Positions 17,923-26,442 of a stretch of DNA of 64,000 nt are shown piece by piece. The DNA is from JAJZIH01 sp021785265. Lineage in GTDB: Bacteria > Pseudomonadota > Gammaproteobacteria > JAKAQQ01. Position 1 is the first letter of the stretch, and each line of letters begins with the position of its first letter. The notes below the pieces were generated by a model. The model saw only the letters and a list, made by a program, of their open reading frames with translations, was not told the origin of the DNA and did no database searches. A program made the translations under genes and the position numbers. The DNA is taken from NCBI GenBank assembly GCA_027338645.1, contig DAHWSH010000002.1:1-64000 (forward strand), in the 5' to 3' direction.

Positions 17923-19410
17923 ATGAACATCGCTTTTATCACCAGTGAACTTGCCCCATGGATTAAGGTTGGAGGACTGGCCGATGTCTCGGCCTCACTG
18001 GGTGAGGCCTTGACGACCTTGGGCCATGAGGTCCAAATCTTGGTTCCCTACACGGGAACCACGGGACTGCCGGAAACGGTTCTGTTGCCGCGGGAGCGGA
18101 GTGGCTTTCTGGTCGAGCCGGCATGGACATGGCAGGAAACCCCCGTTACCGATCATCTGCGCATTCTCTGGATCTCGGGACCGGGGTTTTCGGACCGCGT
18201 CGGCACTCCCTATTCGGATGCTTCCGGTCGACCCTGGCCGGATCTGGTCGAACGCTATGCCCAGTTCTGCAAGGTCTTGATCATGACCTATGCCCGGGGT
18301 GGGGCGGACGCCCCGACTCGACCTGATCTCCTGCACGGGCACGACTGGCCCATGGGCTTGATTCCTTTCTGGTCCCAGGCACTCGACATCGGCATCCCTA
18401 CCCTCTTCACGATTCATAACCTGGGATACCCCGGCCTCCTGGACCGTGCAAGCTTCGACCGGCTGGGACTTCCGGCCCAGTTGTGGAACGAGGATCAGGG
18501 AATCTTGATCGGCCAGTCGGCCTCGAGTCTCAAAGCCGGCCTGCGTTTTGCCGACCAACTGACGACTGTCAGTCCAAGCTATGCCCGCGAGATCGGCACG
18601 CCCGAACAGGGAGGGGAGTTGGCCGATCTGGTCCGGAAACGACAAGGAGATCTTTCCGGGATTCTCAATGGCATTGATCCCGACACGTGGGATCCCCGGT
18701 CAGATCGGCTGTTGCCAGCCCATTATTCGGCGGACTCAACCGAGGGCAAGCGGCAATGCCGGAGATCGCTTCTGGATGTCCTGCGTCTCGAAGACACGAC
18801 GCATCCCGTCGCCGGGTTCATCGGTCGGTTCGTGAATGAAAAAGGGGTTGACCTGCTTGCCGCCGCGATCCCCGAACTGGTGAACCGGGGTTGGCGGCTC
18901 GTGTTGCTTGGGAGAGGCGCTCCAGCCATGGAGCAAGGGCTTAAGGAGTCCTGCTCACCCTACCGGGGGAAGGTCGTTCTCCTGACCGAACAGAGCGAGC
19001 CGATGGCGCACCTCATCATGGCCGGAGCCGATCTTTTCCTGATGCCTTCCCGCTATGAGCCCTGCGGACTGACTCAGATGTACAGCCAGCACTATGGAAC
19101 GCCACCCGTGGTCCATGCGGTGGGCGGGCTCGTCGATACGGTTCGCGACGCGGACAGGGACACGGGGGGAACCGGTTTCCTGTTCAAAACACCGACCGTC
19201 CAGGCCTTGCTCGACTGCTGCCAGCGGGCTGAACAGGCATTTCAGGATCCGGGGCGCTGGTCTTCAATCTGTAAACGCGCCATGAAACTCGATTTCAGCT
19301 GGTCCTCACCTGTCCGCGAATATGAACAGGCTTATGGTCGGGCCACCGACCGGCGCCGGAAACGCACCAGCTGTTCCACGCACAACCGGGCACCAAAAAG
19401 TTCCAGTTGA
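17923..19410 (+). CDS. glgA: Glycogen synthase (ADP-glucose dependent)
   Basis: GlgA (GT5) extends alpha-1,4-glucan from ADP-glucose. The 495-residue protein has the N-terminal ITSELAPWIKVGGLADV segment with the ADP-glucose-binding KVGGLAD, then HGHDWPMGLIPF, TIHNLGYPG, GRFVNEKGVDLL and the C-terminal MPSRYEPCGLTQMYSQHYGT with the conserved catalytic-region Glu. The last 30 residues (a basic, Ser-rich tail) lie over the 3' end of the convergent glk gene, with 79 shared bases. The tail is probably dispensable. Confidence 0.95.
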   Translation: MNIAFITSELAPWIKVGGLADVSASLGEALTTLGHEVQILVPYTGTTGLPETVLLPRERSGFLVEPAWTWQETPVTDHLRILWISGPGFSDRVGTPYSDASGRPWPDLVERYAQFCKVLIMTYARGGADAPTRPDLLHGHDWPMGLIPFWSQALDIGIPTLFTIHNLGYPGLLDRASFDRLGLPAQLWNEDQGILIGQSASSLKAGLRFADQLTTVSPSYAREIGTPEQGGELADLVRKRQGDLSGILNGIDPDTWDPRSDRLLPAHYSADSTEGKRQCRRSLLDVLRLEDTTHPVAGFIGRFVNEKGVDLLAAAIPELVNRGWRLVLLGRGAPAMEQGLKESCSPYRGKVVLLTEQSEPMAHLIMAGADLFLMPSRYEPCGLTQMYSQHYGTPPVVHAVGGLVDTVRDADRDTGGTGFLFKTPTVQALLDCCQRAEQAFQDPGRWSSICKRAMKLDFSWSSPVREYEQAYGRATDRRRKRTSCSTHNRAPKSSS

Positions 19411-20363
19411 GGATTGAGGACTGCAGCCAGCGGGATCCGGGCGACGACTTCGGAGAGCCTCCCCTTCTCTGCGAAAGATTTGAGGAGCGTACTTCGGCGA
19501 AGATGGGAGGCCAAATGGATGACCACCCCCCCGGCCAAGTAAATCCCGCCTTCCGGCATAAACAGCAATGCCGCATTCCCGGCAAATGCACCCAGCAAAT
19601 CGAGGAACTTTGCCACTGCCCGAACCGCATCCGCATCTCCCCCATCCTCGGCCCGCCGACTCACTTCGGCCGGTTCACAACCCGGTCCCGTCTCATCGCT
19701 CTGCGCCAATCCCCTCTGCAGACGGTAGAAAGCATAAAGAAGACTCAGACCGGAACCGGAAATCAAGCGTTCATAGCCGACCCGACCCTCGAAGACCCTC
19801 CGGGCATAACGCCAGACCTCGGCATCCTCGTCCGATCGAGGAGCAAAATCGATGTGACCTCCCTCCGACGGCCAAGCGTCGAGCAGGTGTGAGGCTCCGG
19901 ATCGTGGAATCCCGAAACCCAAACCCAAACCAGTACCGGCCCCCAGGACTACACGCATGCCGGTCGGATTGGGAATCTCTCGATTCAAACGACAAAAATC
20001 CTTTTCACCGAGTTCCTGAATTCCAAACACGGCCGCAACAAAATCGTTGATGAGGAGGACCTTGGGGATTCCCAGTTTCTTGGACAAGATTGACTGATCC
20101 ATCCTCCAAGGCAAGTTAGTGAACCGGCCCTGCCCTTGACGAAGCGGAGCCGCCACTGACAAGGCGGCTGCTCGAACCGGGGTACCTTCGGATTCCAGAA
20201 AATGGGCCAGCAGCGCCTCCAGCGACTCGTAATCGGGACTTCGCAACTCCCCCTGACGAACCCTTCGGGGACCCTCCGGATGTGCTTCGAAAAGCTCCAA
20301 TATGGCCTTGGTGCCGCCAATATCACCGGCCAGCAGTAAAGGGTATACCGACTGGGTTTTCAA
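19332..20363 (-). CDS. glk: Glucokinase
   Basis: Glk phosphorylates glucose to glucose-6-P using ATP. The roughly 343-residue protein has the N-terminal phosphate loop AGDIGGTKAILELF, LINDFVAAVFGIQ, VLGAGTGLGLGF and EGGHIDFAPRSDEDAEVW, all typical of the proteobacterial Glk family (ROK-unrelated). I favour a TTG start at 20363 because AGGGGGA sits 4-5 bases upstream; a TTG at 20390 is also open. The gene would use the glucose released by the GH15 enzyme. Its 3' end is antisense to the end of glgA. It lacks about 20 residues at the end compared with some relatives. Confidence 0.92.
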   Translation of the reverse strand: MKTQSVYPLLLAGDIGGTKAILELFEAHPEGPRRVRQGELRSPDYESLEALLAHFLESEGTPVRAAALSVAAPLRQGQGRFTNLPWRMDQSILSKKLGIPKVLLINDFVAAVFGIQELGEKDFCRLNREIPNPTGMRVVLGAGTGLGLGFGIPRSGASHLLDAWPSEGGHIDFAPRSDEDAEVWRYARRVFEGRVGYERLISGSGLSLLYAFYRLQRGLAQSDETGPGCEPAEVSRRAEDGGDADAVRAVAKFLDLLGAFAGNAALLFMPEGGIYLAGGVVIHLASHLRRSTLLKSFAEKGRLSEVVARIPLAAVLNPQLELFGARLCVEQLVRFRRRSVARP

Positions 20364-20510
20364 GAATCCCCCTTGGCCGTCTCGGCACAAATCCCATCGT
20401 TCTTGGCTTCATTTTACCAATTCCTGACCGTCTGCCCCGACCGTTCTACACGTATCCAGGATACCGGTAATTCAAGATAAGATAAGAGGACAATCCTCCA
20501 AATACACCCC

Positions 20511-21257
20511 GTGCAGAACTTCCGACTCATTGTCTACAACATGCGATACGCCACAGGGACGGGTGCAGCCTTCAACCTGCCGATGCCGGGCGCGGGGTAC
20601 CTGAGGGACACACAGGTCCGGTTTCGCCGACTCTGCCGATACCTGGGTTCCCTCAATCCGGATATCCTGGCCTTAGTCGAGGTCGACTCTGGATCGCTGC
20701 GCAGTGGCCGGATCAACCAAGCAGAAGCCATTGCTGAAGCATTGGGCAGTCACGGAGCACGCTGGGAATGCAAGTACGCGCCTCGTTCGCTCCTGACCCG
20801 CCTACCGGTCATCAGGAAACAGGCCAACGCATTTATCACCCGAGGAGGCCTCGGCCAGGTTCACTTCCATTATTTTGAAACGGGCGTCAAGCGACTCCTG
20901 ATCGAGCTTGAGTTCGAGGGGGTCCGAGTTTTCCTGGTCCATCTCTCGCTCAAGTATCGCCATCGTCACTATCAATTATCCGACCTCTATGATCTCGTGA
21001 AAGCCAGTACAAAACCGGTCGTCGTCGCTGGTGATTTCAACACCCTCTGGGGAGATTACGAAATTAAACTCTTCTCGGCCGCCACCCATCTGACGACGGC
21101 CAATGCCACCGGCGAACCCACTTACCCAAGCCTACGCCCGCGCAAGCAGCTCGACTTTATCCTCGCCAGCCCCGAGATCGAGATCCGCAATTTCAGGATC
21201 CCACGTGTCCGCTACTCCGACCATTTGCCACTGATCTGTGATTGTCGCCTTCATTGA
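20511..21257 (+). CDS. Endonuclease/exonuclease/phosphatase (EEP) family protein
   Basis: The 248-residue protein has the EEP (DNase I-like) metal-dependent hydrolase pattern: an N-terminal strand NFRLIVYNMRYATG with the conserved Asn, LALVEVDSG with the metal-binding Glu, FLVHLSLKYRHRH, VVAGDFNTLWG with the catalytic Asp-Asn pair, and a terminal YSDHLPLICDC with the Ser-Asp-His triad. The substrate cannot be told; relatives act on DNA, phosphoinositides or other phosphodiesters. There is no signal peptide. It starts at GTG and stands alone between divergent glk and the fad gene. Confidence 0.8.
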   Translation: MQNFRLIVYNMRYATGTGAAFNLPMPGAGYLRDTQVRFRRLCRYLGSLNPDILALVEVDSGSLRSGRINQAEAIAEALGSHGARWECKYAPRSLLTRLPVIRKQANAFITRGGLGQVHFHYFETGVKRLLIELEFEGVRVFLVHLSLKYRHRHYQLSDLYDLVKASTKPVVVAGDFNTLWGDYEIKLFSAATHLTTANATGEPTYPSLRPRKQLDFILASPEIEIRNFRIPRVRYSDHLPLICDCRLH

Positions 21258-21363
21258 GTCAGTGACCACGACACGACAGCACGAACCCAGGAGCCAGGTC
21301 TGACCAGACCCATTCAGACGGCCCACCACTTGCGACCCCGATCCCGGGTCGGCTGGACCGGGC

Positions 21364-21369
21364 TATAAT
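21364..21369 (+). promoter_or_regulatory. Candidate -10 element upstream of the fad gene
   Basis: A perfect TATAAT overlaps the ATG at 21368. If transcription starts near 21376, the earlier ATG cannot be the translation start, which supports the ATG at 21401. No convincing -35 was found. Confidence 0.4.
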
Positions 21370-21400
21370 GGTCAGACGATCAAAAAATGGGGTCAACCCA

Positions 21401-23434
21401 ATGGTTTCGCATTGGTCATATGAAATCGACAAAGACCAGTTGGCTTGGCTCGCGATTGACCATCCGGATAGCGGGACCAACACGCTCTCGCAGGCAGTCG
21501 TTACCGAGCTGGGCGTACAGATTCACGAAATCGCCGCGACCTCACCTCGTGGTCTGATTATTTACTCAAAAAAGAAAAACGGATTTATCGCAGGCGCTGA
21601 CATCAAGGAGTTTACGACGCTCAAGAATGCCGACGAGGCGTTGAACCTTATCCGCAATGGCCAGAAAATTCTTTCCCAGATCGAAAACCTCCCTTTCCCA
21701 ACCCTCGCACTGATTCACGGCTTTTGCATGGGGGGTGGCCTGGAGTTGGCCTTGTCGTGCCGTTACCGGGTGATTGTCAAGGGGGCAAAACTTGGACTCC
21801 CGGAAATCAAGCTAGGGATCCATCCAGGATTCGGGGGAACGGTGCGGAGCGTCCGACTCATCGGTCCCTCTGCCGCCTTACCGATGATACTGCGCGGAAA
21901 TCCGGTTCAGTCAGCCCAGGCGCTCAAAATCGGTCTAGCCGACCGGATGGTCAATGACTTGGAGCAAGGCCGGAACGAAGCCCGCTTACTTTTGCTTGAA
22001 ACCCCGCCAGTTCACCGACCCGGGTATGGCGCCAGCCTTCTCAACCTCCCGCTGCTGCGACCCTGGGTGGCCCGACGCCTGCGTGAGAAAATCAAGAAAC
22101 ATGCACGACCTGATTTCTATCCAGCACCCTACGCGGTCATTTCCCTGTGGGAACGCTTTGGTTCCACAGCAACTCCGGCACACTACGAGGCCGAAGCGCA
22201 TTCGATCGCGAACCTCATGGATTCTGCCACGGCACGCAACCTGGTCAGAGTTTTCCTTCTACAGGACAAGCTCAAAGCACTGGGCAAGCGTTCCGACCTC
22301 GAGGTCCGACATGTGCACGTGATCGGTGCCGGAGTCATGGGTGGTGATATAGCGGCGTGGTGCGCTCTTCGGGGCTGCCGGGTTTCGCTCGAGGACCGAG
22401 AGGCCCGTTTTGTGGAACCTGCCCTGGCTCGTGCGCGGAAACTGTTCGAGCGTCAACTCCAGGACCCCCGCCAGGTGGCGGAAGCCACCGCACGTCTCCA
22501 GATGGATATTGGGGGGCGCTCCATTGCGGAAGCCGACGTGGTCATCGAAGCCATCTTTGAAAACCTTGAGGCCAAGAAAAAACTCTACACGGCAATCGAA
22601 GGACGGCTCAAGCCCCTGGCTGTTCTGGCAACCAATACATCCAGCATTCGCCTCGAAAAACTGAGTGCCGATCTTGAAAATCCCGGAAGACTGGTGGGCA
22701 TCCATTTTTTCAATCCCGTCGCCAAAATGCCGCTCGTGGAGATCGTACACAGTCCGGGGACGGATTCTGCCGTCACGGCACGGGCCTTAAGCTTTGTCCG
22801 CCACATTGACCGACTCCCCGTACCGGTGAGGAGCACGCCTGGTTTTCTCGTGAATCGGGTTCTCATGCCCTACCTCTTGGAAGCCGTTCTGGCCAGCATG
22901 GAGGGGGTTCCCTTCGAGGCCATCGATCAGGCTGCACTGGACTTCGGCATGCCGATGGGACCGGTCGAACTGGCGGACACGGTCGGCCTCGACGTGGCCC
23001 TTTCAGTCGCTGGGATTTTTTCAGAGGAGCTGGGGAAACCGGTTCCGGAACTGCTCCAAACCAAGGTCAAAGCCGGTCAGCTCGGGAAAAAAACCGGTCA
23101 GGGTTTTTACCGGTACCGGGATGGGAAAGCCAACAAGGACCCCTCCCGGGCCCGCCTCGGCAATACCGATCTCATGGACCGACTTCTTTTACCACTACTC
23201 AATGAAGTGATCGCCTGCCGTCGCGAACAAGTGGTCGCCGACGATGACCTGATCGATGCCGGGGTCATCTTTGGCACCGGCTTTGCACCGTTCCGGGGTG
23301 GACCGCTCCGTTACATCCGGGAAACCGGAGCCCCGTCGATTTACGACCGTCTCCGGCACTTTGAGGACCGGCTGGGTGAGCGCTTCAAGCCGGACTCCGG
23401 CTGGACGGACCTCCTTCCCCCATCGACTCGCTAG
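21401..23434 (+). CDS. Bifunctional enoyl-CoA hydratase / 3-hydroxyacyl-CoA dehydrogenase (FadJ/FadB alpha subunit type)
   Basis: The 677-residue fusion catalyses two beta-oxidation steps. Residues about 1-190 are an enoyl-CoA hydratase: GFIAGADIKEF, HGFCMGGGLELALSCRYRV and LGLPEIKLGIHPGFGGTVR, with both catalytic Glu positions kept. After a linker, about 300-480 is the NAD-binding hydroxyacyl-CoA dehydrogenase (HVIGAGVMGGDIAAW, GIHFFNPVAKMPLVEIV with the catalytic His), followed by the C-terminal dimer domains (GQGFYRYRDGK). No fadA/fadI thiolase lies next to it. Instead a thioesterase follows 36 bases downstream. The start at 21401 was chosen because the ATG at 21368 lies inside a TATAAT box. 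Confidence 0.9.
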   Translation: MVSHWSYEIDKDQLAWLAIDHPDSGTNTLSQAVVTELGVQIHEIAATSPRGLIIYSKKKNGFIAGADIKEFTTLKNADEALNLIRNGQKILSQIENLPFPTLALIHGFCMGGGLELALSCRYRVIVKGAKLGLPEIKLGIHPGFGGTVRSVRLIGPSAALPMILRGNPVQSAQALKIGLADRMVNDLEQGRNEARLLLLETPPVHRPGYGASLLNLPLLRPWVARRLREKIKKHARPDFYPAPYAVISLWERFGSTATPAHYEAEAHSIANLMDSATARNLVRVFLLQDKLKALGKRSDLEVRHVHVIGAGVMGGDIAAWCALRGCRVSLEDREARFVEPALARARKLFERQLQDPRQVAEATARLQMDIGGRSIAEADVVIEAIFENLEAKKKLYTAIEGRLKPLAVLATNTSSIRLEKLSADLENPGRLVGIHFFNPVAKMPLVEIVHSPGTDSAVTARALSFVRHIDRLPVPVRSTPGFLVNRVLMPYLLEAVLASMEGVPFEAIDQAALDFGMPMGPVELADTVGLDVALSVAGIFSEELGKPVPELLQTKVKAGQLGKKTGQGFYRYRDGKANKDPSRARLGNTDLMDRLLLPLLNEVIACRREQVVADDDLIDAGVIFGTGFAPFRGGPLRYIRETGAPSIYDRLRHFEDRLGERFKPDSGWTDLLPPSTR

Positions 23435-23470
23435 TTTTCCATCACTCCATGTGACTCAAAGGGCTGACGG

Positions 23471-23872
23471 ATGCATTTTACCTCTCCACCGCATGACCGG
23501 GCTGCTACGGTCTCCACACTGGCAATGCCGAAAGATACCAACGGAGTCGGAGACATCTTTGGGGGCTGGCTCATGTCTCATGCAGACATTGCCGGAGCCA
23601 TTCTTGCCTACCGCATCGCGGGCGGACGGGTGGTCACGGTGGCCGTTAACGAGTTTATCTTCCTGAGGCCGGTCTACGTGGGGGATGTAGTCAGCTTTTA
23701 TACCGATCGGTCACGGATTGGCCGCACGTCAGTCACCATCGACGTCTCAGTTTTCGTAGAGCGACCCATCGATCTTGGCGAAATCGAGAGCCACCTCGTT
23801 TCCACGGCACAGCTCACCTATGTCCATATTGATGGCAATCAGCGACCGGCACCCATCGAAACTCGCCCCTGA
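23471..23872 (+). CDS. Acyl-CoA thioesterase, YciA-like hotdog protein
   Basis: The 133-residue hotdog-fold protein shows DTNGVGDIFGGWLMSHADIA, the YciA/BACH signature that contains the catalytic Asp, followed by VAVNEFIFLRPVYVGDVVSFY. Family members hydrolyse a broad range of acyl-CoAs to free acids and CoA. Position directly after the beta-oxidation fusion suggests work on the same acyl-CoA pool, for example releasing CoA when intermediates accumulate. Both genes are probably cotranscribed. It converges on radA with only 22 bases between stop codons. Confidence 0.85.
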   Translation: MHFTSPPHDRAATVSTLAMPKDTNGVGDIFGGWLMSHADIAGAILAYRIAGGRVVTVAVNEFIFLRPVYVGDVVSFYTDRSRIGRTSVTIDVSVFVERPIDLGEIESHLVSTAQLTYVHIDGNQRPAPIETRP

Positions 23873-23894
23873 CCGAGAAAGCCGGATGGGTCCT

Positions 23895-25304
23895 CTAATC
23901 CCGGGAAGCAGGTCGGGAATCCGAGTCTGACCGAAACTGCGGATCCCCAGCCAATACCGAAATACACGCGGCAAAGGTTTCGACCGCCCGAAATCCACCA
24001 TGCGAAGCCCGGCCTGAGCGGGGCAAGTTTCCTTTAGGGACCAATGCCTTTCGAAAACCGTGTTTCCATGCTTCCTGAAGCCTTTCCTCTCCCCCAAAAA
24101 CCGGTCGAATTTCACCGTTCAGACCCACTTCGCCGAAGGCCACAAGATCCCGTGGCAAAGGCTGGTTGACCAAGTTCGACCAGACCGCGAGAAGCAGGGG
24201 GAGGTCAATGGCCGTCTCGGAAACCCGTAAGCCCCCGGCGATATTGACAAACACATCGCGACCGCTGACCGAATGACCACTATGGCGGTTAAAGATAGCC
24301 AGTAACAGGACCAGACGCTGCGAGTCCGACCCGACCGTAATCCGTCGGGGAGGGACAATCGGGGTCTCGTCGACCAAGGCCTGAACCTCGACCAAGAGGG
24401 GACGATTGCCTTCACGAATCACCGCCACGACACTCCCGCTGACCGACTCCAGGCGGTTCGAAAGGAAGATGGCGGATGGATTGCGGACCTCCCGCAATCC
24501 CGCATCCGTCATGACAAACACACCCAGTTCATTCGCTGATCCAAACCGGTTTTTCACAGAACGGATCAGGCGGTAGCGGCTTCCCGCATCGTTTTCGAAA
24601 TAAAGGACGGTATCCACGAGGTGTTCCAGAACCCGTGGGCCTGCGATAGCACCCTCCTTGGTCACATGGCCGATGATAAACAGGCAGATTCCGGTCTTTT
24701 TAGCCAGCCGGACAAGCGCTGCGGTGGATTCTCGTAACTGCGTCGCGGAACCGGGAGGAGATTCTGTCAGATCGCTATAAATGGTTTGAATCGAGTCGAT
24801 CACGGCGAGACGCGGACGGGCCTGCTCGAGCAGGGGAAGAATGGTTTCAAGATGCGTTTCTGCAACCAGAAAAAGCTGCTCGCCCTTGAGACCGAGACGC
24901 TGGCTCCGAGCAGCCACCTGTTCGGGTGATTCTTCGCCGCTGACATAGACCACAGGCTCATCCTGGGCAAGAAGGGCGGCCGCCTGGAGCACCAGCGTCG
25001 ACTTTCCGATTCCGGGATCACCTCCCACCAGTACGACGGAGCCAGTCACCATTCCGCCTCCCAGTACCCGATCCAGTTCCGGTATGCCCGAGCTTCTACG
25101 GGCCTGATGTTCACCGGTAATCTCATGAAGGGTCAGAAGACGAGAAGGCTCAGTGGGCCGGGCCTTCCCGGATCGACGGGTCGGCATGACACTTTGTCTC
25201 TCGGTCAGCGTATTCCAGGCTCCACAGGCCGGACAACGCCCGGTCCAGCGAGGAGCTTCTGCTCCGCAGGCATCACAGCGGTAGGGTGCAACGGTTCGTG
25301 GCAT
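23895..25304 (-). CDS. radA: DNA repair protein RadA (Sms)
   Basis: RadA is a RecA-like DnaB-type helicase that helps branch migration of recombination intermediates. The 469-residue protein has an N-terminal C4 zinc finger (YRCDACGAEAPRWTGRCPACG), Walker A GGDPGIGKSTLVLQ, the RadA-specific VKNRFGSANELGVF motif and a C-terminal Lon-protease-like domain (GDVFVNIAGGLRVSETAID is a typical segment). The frame is open to 25490, but the ATG at 25304 (MPRTVAPYRCDACG) has AGGATGG upstream and fits known N-termini. It overlaps the end of alr by 32 bases and is last in the minus-strand run. Confidence 0.95.
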   Translation of the reverse strand: MPRTVAPYRCDACGAEAPRWTGRCPACGAWNTLTERQSVMPTRRSGKARPTEPSRLLTLHEITGEHQARRSSGIPELDRVLGGGMVTGSVVLVGGDPGIGKSTLVLQAAALLAQDEPVVYVSGEESPEQVAARSQRLGLKGEQLFLVAETHLETILPLLEQARPRLAVIDSIQTIYSDLTESPPGSATQLRESTAALVRLAKKTGICLFIIGHVTKEGAIAGPRVLEHLVDTVLYFENDAGSRYRLIRSVKNRFGSANELGVFVMTDAGLREVRNPSAIFLSNRLESVSGSVVAVIREGNRPLLVEVQALVDETPIVPPRRITVGSDSQRLVLLLAIFNRHSGHSVSGRDVFVNIAGGLRVSETAIDLPLLLAVWSNLVNQPLPRDLVAFGEVGLNGEIRPVFGGEERLQEAWKHGFRKALVPKGNLPRSGRASHGGFRAVETFAACISVLAGDPQFRSDSDSRPASRD

Positions 25305-26406
25305 AGCCATCCTGTGTCTCTGAGACCCGCGATCCCCGCCATTCATGGCGAACCCTTTGGGCCACCCCGCACAAGAGTTCATAGGGAATGGTACTGGCAC
25401 AGCGCGCGACTTGCTCGACAGGCAATCCTTTTCCCCACAGCACAACCGGCGTTCCCACGGGTTGCGGTTCTGATCCGAGGTCAACGGCAATCATGTCCAT
25501 GGAGACCCGCCCGATCAGTGGGTAAATCCTCTCCCCTACCCGAACCGGGGTACCCCCAGGGGCGTGATAAGGATAGCCATCCCCGTAACCCGCGGCGGCG
25601 ATCCCAATCCAGCCGTCCCGTCGGACCTGCCAGGTCGCCCCATATCCCACCGTATCTCCCCGCTTGACGGGTTTGACCGCCATCAGTGCTGTAGCTAGGG
25701 TCATCACGGGTTCAAGCCCGAGTGCCTCTGCCGAGACAGTCTCCAGTGGTGAGACCCCGAACAGCATCAGACCAGGCCTGATCCAGTCGGCGGCAGCTCC
25801 CGGATAATTCAGGACGGCTGCTGAATTGGCCAGGCTCCGGTGGCCGGGAAACCCTCTGGTCACTTCGTCAAACCGGTCGATCTGAACCCGGGTCATCGGG
25901 TTGTCCGTCCGGTCCGCCATGGCCAGATGGGTCATGAGGCCCGGCGGTTCTCGACTGAGTGAAAGCAGACGGGGGTATACGGACTGAACATCGGAGGGAG
26001 GGAAACCCAATCGGTTCATACCTGTATCGATCTTCAGCCAGAGGCGGGGCCAATCCGTGATCTCCCGAACTGCCTCCAGATGCTCAAGTACCGACTCTGC
26101 ATGAACCACGAGCTCGAGCTCGGCTTGCCTAGCCTGGAACACCTCCTCACGGCTGAATACTCCTTCCAGAATCATCACACTCGTCCGGATCCCCCCTTCA
26201 CGCAGGCAAAGTCCCTCCTCCAGAGAAGACACTGCAAAACCCTCCACACCACCGGAGAGGGCACGTGCCACCGGTAAAAGTCCATGGCCATAACCGTTTG
26301 CCTTGATGACCGCCCAGATACGGGATTGCGGAGCCCGATTCCGGACCACGCTTAGATTATGGCGCAAGGCCCCAAAGTCGATTCGGGCACAGGTTGGTCG
26401 GCTCAC
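25273..26406 (-). CDS. alr: Alanine racemase
   Basis: Alr is the PLP enzyme making D-alanine for peptidoglycan. The protein carries VIKANGYGHG with the PLP-binding Lys, the central barrel segments LWLKIDTGMNRLGF and ANSAAVLNYPG, and a C-terminal beta domain with VGYGATWQVRRDGWIG and the catalytic Tyr in AAAGYGDGYP. I chose GTG 26406 because it gives an N-terminus of the same length as E. coli Alr. A TTG at 26424 adds six residues; neither has a strong ribosome site. The alr-radA and dnaB-alr order is common in gammaproteobacteria. Confidence 0.93.
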   Translation of the reverse strand: MSRPTCARIDFGALRHNLSVVRNRAPQSRIWAVIKANGYGHGLLPVARALSGGVEGFAVSSLEEGLCLREGGIRTSVMILEGVFSREEVFQARQAELELVVHAESVLEHLEAVREITDWPRLWLKIDTGMNRLGFPPSDVQSVYPRLLSLSREPPGLMTHLAMADRTDNPMTRVQIDRFDEVTRGFPGHRSLANSAAVLNYPGAAADWIRPGLMLFGVSPLETVSAEALGLEPVMTLATALMAVKPVKRGDTVGYGATWQVRRDGWIGIAAAGYGDGYPYHAPGGTPVRVGERIYPLIGRVSMDMIAVDLGSEPQPVGTPVVLWGKGLPVEQVARCASTIPYELLCGVAQRVRHEWRGSRVSETQDGYATNRCTLPL

Positions 26407-26442
26407 GGAGCCCAGGCTGCACAAAGCGAAAAGCCGGGTATC

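Noticed and set aside
17805..17942. Longer glgC N-terminus
   Set aside because: It crosses the divergent promoter and enters glgA, and the added residues do not resemble the family.
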